DNA from: Treponema sp.
GTDB lineage: Bacteria; Spirochaetota; Spirochaetia; Treponematales; Treponemataceae
Reading direction: 5' to 3'
Assembly (NCBI GenBank): GCA_024680155.1
Contig: JAILCM010000111.1
Span: forward strand, 1-35,241
Length of the DNA: 35,241 nucleotides
Positions 32,686 to 35,241 of the stretch are shown here, piece by piece. The notes below the pieces were generated by a model that did not search any database, had not been told where the DNA came from, and worked only from the letters and a program-made list of their open reading frames with translations. The translations under genes and the position numbers were made by a program. Within the stretch, counting starts at the first letter, position 1, and the number at the start of each line of letters is the position of its first letter.

Positions 32686-34146
32686 ATGCAGGCTATTGCA
32701 GACATTATCTTAAGTTCCGGGCAACCGCTTGAGAACGTTCAGATTTCAAAAAATACGCAAATTCCGCAAAACTCCTCAAATTCTATTTCTTTTGCAGAAA
32801 TGCTGAATTCCTTAAAATCAGAATCACAGACAGAAAAAAGTTCAGATACCACTGAGAAATCTGCCAAAGAACAGGTAAAAGACGTTGCTTCAGATAAAAA
32901 AACTGAAAAAAGTTCAAAAACTGAAGAAAACAAGCCTGAATCGCAGACAGAAACAGACGAAAAAATCAGTTCGGTAAAATCTGAAGAAAATGAAACTGTT
33001 CAAAAAACTGAAAAAACAAAAGATTTTGCAGTAAATGATTCTGAATCAGGACATAAAAAAAAGCTTGTAAAAAAGAATTCCGGCAAACAAAATGTACAGG
33101 AACTTAATGAAAATTCAAATATTCAAAGTCCTGTACAGGAAAATGCCGCAACAGAACAAGTTTCACGCTCTTTCAACCGAATTTCTGAGCTTACAGAAAA
33201 ATCTAAGACAGATGCAGCTGACGAAAAAGCTCTTGTCGTAGAAAATTCAACAGAAATTCTTGAAAAACCAGCGGAAACTGTTCAAAAAGCACAGATTGTG
33301 GCACAGGCAAACGTAAAATCTGCAAAAAAAGACGCGAACGAAAACGAAAAATTTGAGGATTTTAATCAGCTTTTAAAAAATGATGAAGCTGTTGGAAGTC
33401 GCGAAAAAACTGATTCAGATTCATTTGAAAATCTTCACAATCAGAAAGTTTCAAAAAATGAATCAGAAAAGAAAATAACAGTAACAGATTTACGTACAAA
33501 AACTGAATCAGAAGAAAAAGTTGAAAAAAACAACAATTCAGATTTTGGACTTAAAAATAAAACTGCGGAATTCACTGTAAATAAAGATGAAGCGTCGGTA
33601 ACAATGGAAATTGGAAGCCAGAACGCAGAAAATAACGTGCTTTCTTTGAATAATCAGACTGCAGGTGCTGACGGTTCAAATTATCAGGCAATGCTCAATA
33701 ATCAGTTGCAAGCAAATGTTCCTGATATTGTAAAAGCTGGTTCAATCGTTCTTAAAGATAATGATCAGGGAACAATCAACCTTATTTTGCATCCAGATGA
33801 CCTTGGAAATGTAAAAATTCATATTTCTATGGACGGAAAAACAATCAGCGGTCAGATTACAGTTAATTCAAAAGAAGCATTGCAGGTTTTTAAAGATAAT
33901 TCCGAAACTTTGCGCGAAGCTTTTATAAAACAAGGTTTTGACGTTTCTGGTTTTGATGTTGCAATGAATAACGGCTCACAGAATAAGGGAAATCAAAGTT
34001 TTGAAAATCTTTATGACGGAAATGAATTTGTTGCAAGACAGATGTACGCTGGTTCAGGTGCAGAAGTTCAAACTGCAAGTGATTTAGATTTTATGCAGGA
34101 AAATTTTGAAAAATTTTCTGAATATTCAATTAACATCGTTGCATAA
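32686..34146 (+). CDS. fliK: Flagellar hook-length control protein FliK
   Basis: Measures hook length and switches the flagellar export gate. The 486-residue protein has a poorly conserved N-terminal two-thirds (about 1-340), very rich in Lys, Glu, Ser, Asn and Thr and probably disordered. A compact C-terminal Flg_hook domain lies at about 350-430 (LILHPDDLGNVKIHISMDGK, then QVFKDNSETLREAFIKQGF). The last 50 residues are Asn/Gln/Ser-rich. AGGAG lies about 9 nt before the ATG. It sits between flbB and flgD as in other spirochete flagellar operons. Domain and context make this secure. Confidence 0.9.
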   Translation: MQAIADIILSSGQPLENVQISKNTQIPQNSSNSISFAEMLNSLKSESQTEKSSDTTEKSAKEQVKDVASDKKTEKSSKTEENKPESQTETDEKISSVKSEENETVQKTEKTKDFAVNDSESGHKKKLVKKNSGKQNVQELNENSNIQSPVQENAATEQVSRSFNRISELTEKSKTDAADEKALVVENSTEILEKPAETVQKAQIVAQANVKSAKKDANENEKFEDFNQLLKNDEAVGSREKTDSDSFENLHNQKVSKNESEKKITVTDLRTKTESEEKVEKNNNSDFGLKNKTAEFTVNKDEASVTMEIGSQNAENNVLSLNNQTAGADGSNYQAMLNNQLQANVPDIVKAGSIVLKDNDQGTINLILHPDDLGNVKIHISMDGKTISGQITVNSKEALQVFKDNSETLREAFIKQGFDVSGFDVAMNNGSQNKGNQSFENLYDGNEFVARQMYAGSGAEVQTASDLDFMQENFEKFSEYSINIVA

Positions 34147-34169
34147 ACAGACGATAAGATAAATACGGG

Positions 34170-34193
34170 TCTACAGGGGTAAAAGCCTGTAGA
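34170..34193 (+). other. Intercistronic stem-loop between fliK and flgD
   Basis: TCTACAGG (34170-34177) pairs perfectly with CCTGTAGA (34186-34193) around an 8-nt loop. No T-run follows, so it is not a terminator. It lies 25 nt before the chosen flgD start and could affect mRNA processing or relative expression. Confidence 0.6.
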
Positions 34194-34218
34194 TATAGCA
34201 AATGTGAGTGAGGATATG

Positions 34219-34704
34219 ATGGAAGTACTTAACACACAACAGTTCAGCGCAATGGATACAGCTCCAGCATTGCGTACACAGATGACGGCAGCGGAAAAAG
34301 CTTCTGTAGATAGTGCAGTTGATTTTTTCAATAAGTCAAATGTGATTAATGGTCGAAAGACTAGTCAGGAGCTTGGAAAAGATGATTTTCTGAAACTGCT
34401 TATTACGCAGATGCAGAATCAAGACCCGACAAGTCCAATGGAGAATACAGAATTTATTGCCCAGATGGCACAGTTCTCTTCTTTGGAACAGATGACAAAC
34501 ATGAGTACAGCTTTTGAAAAGATGGCTTCATTTATTAATGCTTCAGAGGCTGCTTCAACTTTAGGAAAAACTGTTCAGATAACGGCAGGTGGAAATCAAT
34601 TTGAGGGCGTTGTTGAACAGGCCACCCGTGGCGAGAATCCTCAAATCTTTGTGAATGGTAACTATTACACAATGGATAAGATTTCTGCAATTTATGCAAA
34701 TTAA
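34219..34704 (+). CDS. flgD: Flagellar hook-capping protein FlgD
   Basis: Scaffold that caps the growing hook and lets FlgE subunits assemble; it is later replaced. The 161-residue protein has the FlgD N-terminal signature LGKDDFLKLLITQMQNQDP near 52-70, then AQFSSLEQMTNMS. A short Tudor-like end follows (LGKTVQITAGGNQFEGVV). It is shorter than enteric FlgD (~230), lacking most of the Fn-III part. I prefer the ATG at 34219, which has GTGAGG 5 nt upstream. An ATG at 34216 and a GTG at 34204 are alternatives in the same frame. It is followed by flgE after 36 nt. Confidence 0.92.
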   Translation: MEVLNTQQFSAMDTAPALRTQMTAAEKASVDSAVDFFNKSNVINGRKTSQELGKDDFLKLLITQMQNQDPTSPMENTEFIAQMAQFSSLEQMTNMSTAFEKMASFINASEAASTLGKTVQITAGGNQFEGVVEQATRGENPQIFVNGNYYTMDKISAIYAN

Positions 34705-34740
34705 GTTTGAATATAAAAATAGATAGGATGGTGTCTATAT

Positions 34741-35241
34741 ATGATGAGATCACTTTATTCTGGCGTTTCTGGTTTGCAGAATCATCAGACAAGAATGGAC
34801 GTAATTGGTAACAACATTTCAAACGTAAACACAATCGGTTTTAAACGTGGTCGTGTAAACTTTCAGGACATGATTAGTCAGCAGATGTCCGGAGCTGCAA
34901 AACCAACTGAAGAACTTGGTGGTGTAAACCCTAAGGAAGTTGGACTTGGTATGACTGTTGCTGCCATTGATAATATTTTTAATCAGGGTAACTTGCAGTC
35001 TACTGGTGTTTCAACTGATATTGCAATTCAGGGAAACGGTTTCTTTGTTTTGAAAAATGGTGAAGAAACTTTCTACTCAAGAGCCGGTGCATTCAGCGTA
35101 GACAGCGAAGGAACTTTGGTAAATCCTGCAAACGGTATGCGTGTTCAGGGATGGATGGCAGAAGAAGTAAACGGTCAGATGATGGTTACAACTGCTGCAA
35201 CTCCTACAGATCTTATTATTCCTGTTGGAGCTAAAGACCCT
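34741..35241 (+). CDS. flgE: Flagellar hook protein FlgE, N-terminal part (runs off the window)
   Basis: Hook subunit joining motor and filament in the periplasm. In treponemes it is cross-linked into a very stable polymer. The 167 codons present show the classic rod/hook N-terminus: [20 protein letters not shown] and the [22 protein letters not shown] segment, which includes the ANNIANxxTxGFK-type motif. The GNGFFVL region near 100 then follows. No stop appears before the window ends, and a full FlgE would be about 460 residues. AGGATGGTG lies upstream of the double ATG, and I use the first one. Confidence 0.96.
   Translation, partial: MMRSLYSGVSGLQNHQTRMDVIGNNISNVNTIGFKRGRVNFQDMISQQMSGAAKPTEELGGVNPKEVGLGMTVAAIDNIFNQGNLQSTGVSTDIAIQGNGFFVLKNGEETFYSRAGAFSVDSEGTLVNPANGMRVQGWMAEEVNGQMMVTTAATPTDLIIPVGAKDP

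Overview
The window is an AT-rich, gene-dense chromosomal segment of a spirochete, almost certainly a Treponema, probably a commensal or gut-type species rather than T. pallidum. The evidence is the block tamB-bamA-skp-mutS, the same gene order that surrounds the Tp92/BamA locus in treponemes. Further support comes from a periplasmic-flagellum block flbB-fliK-flgD-flgE, a ROK-unlike hexokinase, and several secreted proteins without recognisable homologues. No tRNA, rRNA, CRISPR array, prophage or complete insertion sequence is visible. Species-level identity cannot be read from this sequence.

Layout. 1-1915 (minus): the 5' half of aroB, a 204-residue secreted protein, and tmk. 2059-12175 (plus): tamB-like, bamA, skp and mutS, an outer-membrane assembly cluster followed by mismatch repair. 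12299-13069: a ComF-type phosphoribosyltransferase. 13233-19406 (plus): cheW, a degenerate DegT-type aminotransferase fold, nadK, recN, an unknown 267-residue protein and a YfbR-like HD protein, all tightly packed. 19485-20438: a LysM/M23-like envelope protein, ending at a strong bidirectional terminator. 20519-26544 (minus): two paralogous phosphohexomutases separated by a 444-bp non-coding island, then lnt. 26641-31970 (plus): a divergent galactokinase-like GHMP kinase, a TPR protein, a TPR-NHL-VWA secreted protein and a hexokinase. 32004-35241 (plus): flbB, fliK, flgD and the start of flgE, which runs off the window.

How the genes relate. TamB, BamA and Skp would work together in delivering and folding outer-membrane proteins, and Lnt matures lipoproteins. 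The hexokinase, two phosphohexomutases and GHMP kinase form a sugar-phosphate set. CheW and the flagellar genes serve chemotaxis and motility. NadK and RecN share an 8-bp overlap and lie in one likely operon with two poorly known proteins.

Most unusual features. (1) Two genes for exported proteins (start codons at 1234 and 19485) have the FliA/sigma-28 -10 octamer GCCGATAA exactly 7 nt before their start codon, which suggests flagellum-coupled, leaderless expression. (2) Several other lead genes have a sigma-70-like -10 hexamer 6 or 9 nt before the start codon and no Shine-Dalgarno sequence. (3) A roughly 197-bp imperfect palindrome at 22394-22590 has one terminus amplified as three 55-bp tandem copies, and looks like an uncharacterised MITE- or REP-like element. 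(4) Three perfect 15-bp repeats lie exactly between the divergent -10 boxes of tmk and tamB. (5) Several proteins keep a family fold but lack its catalytic residues.
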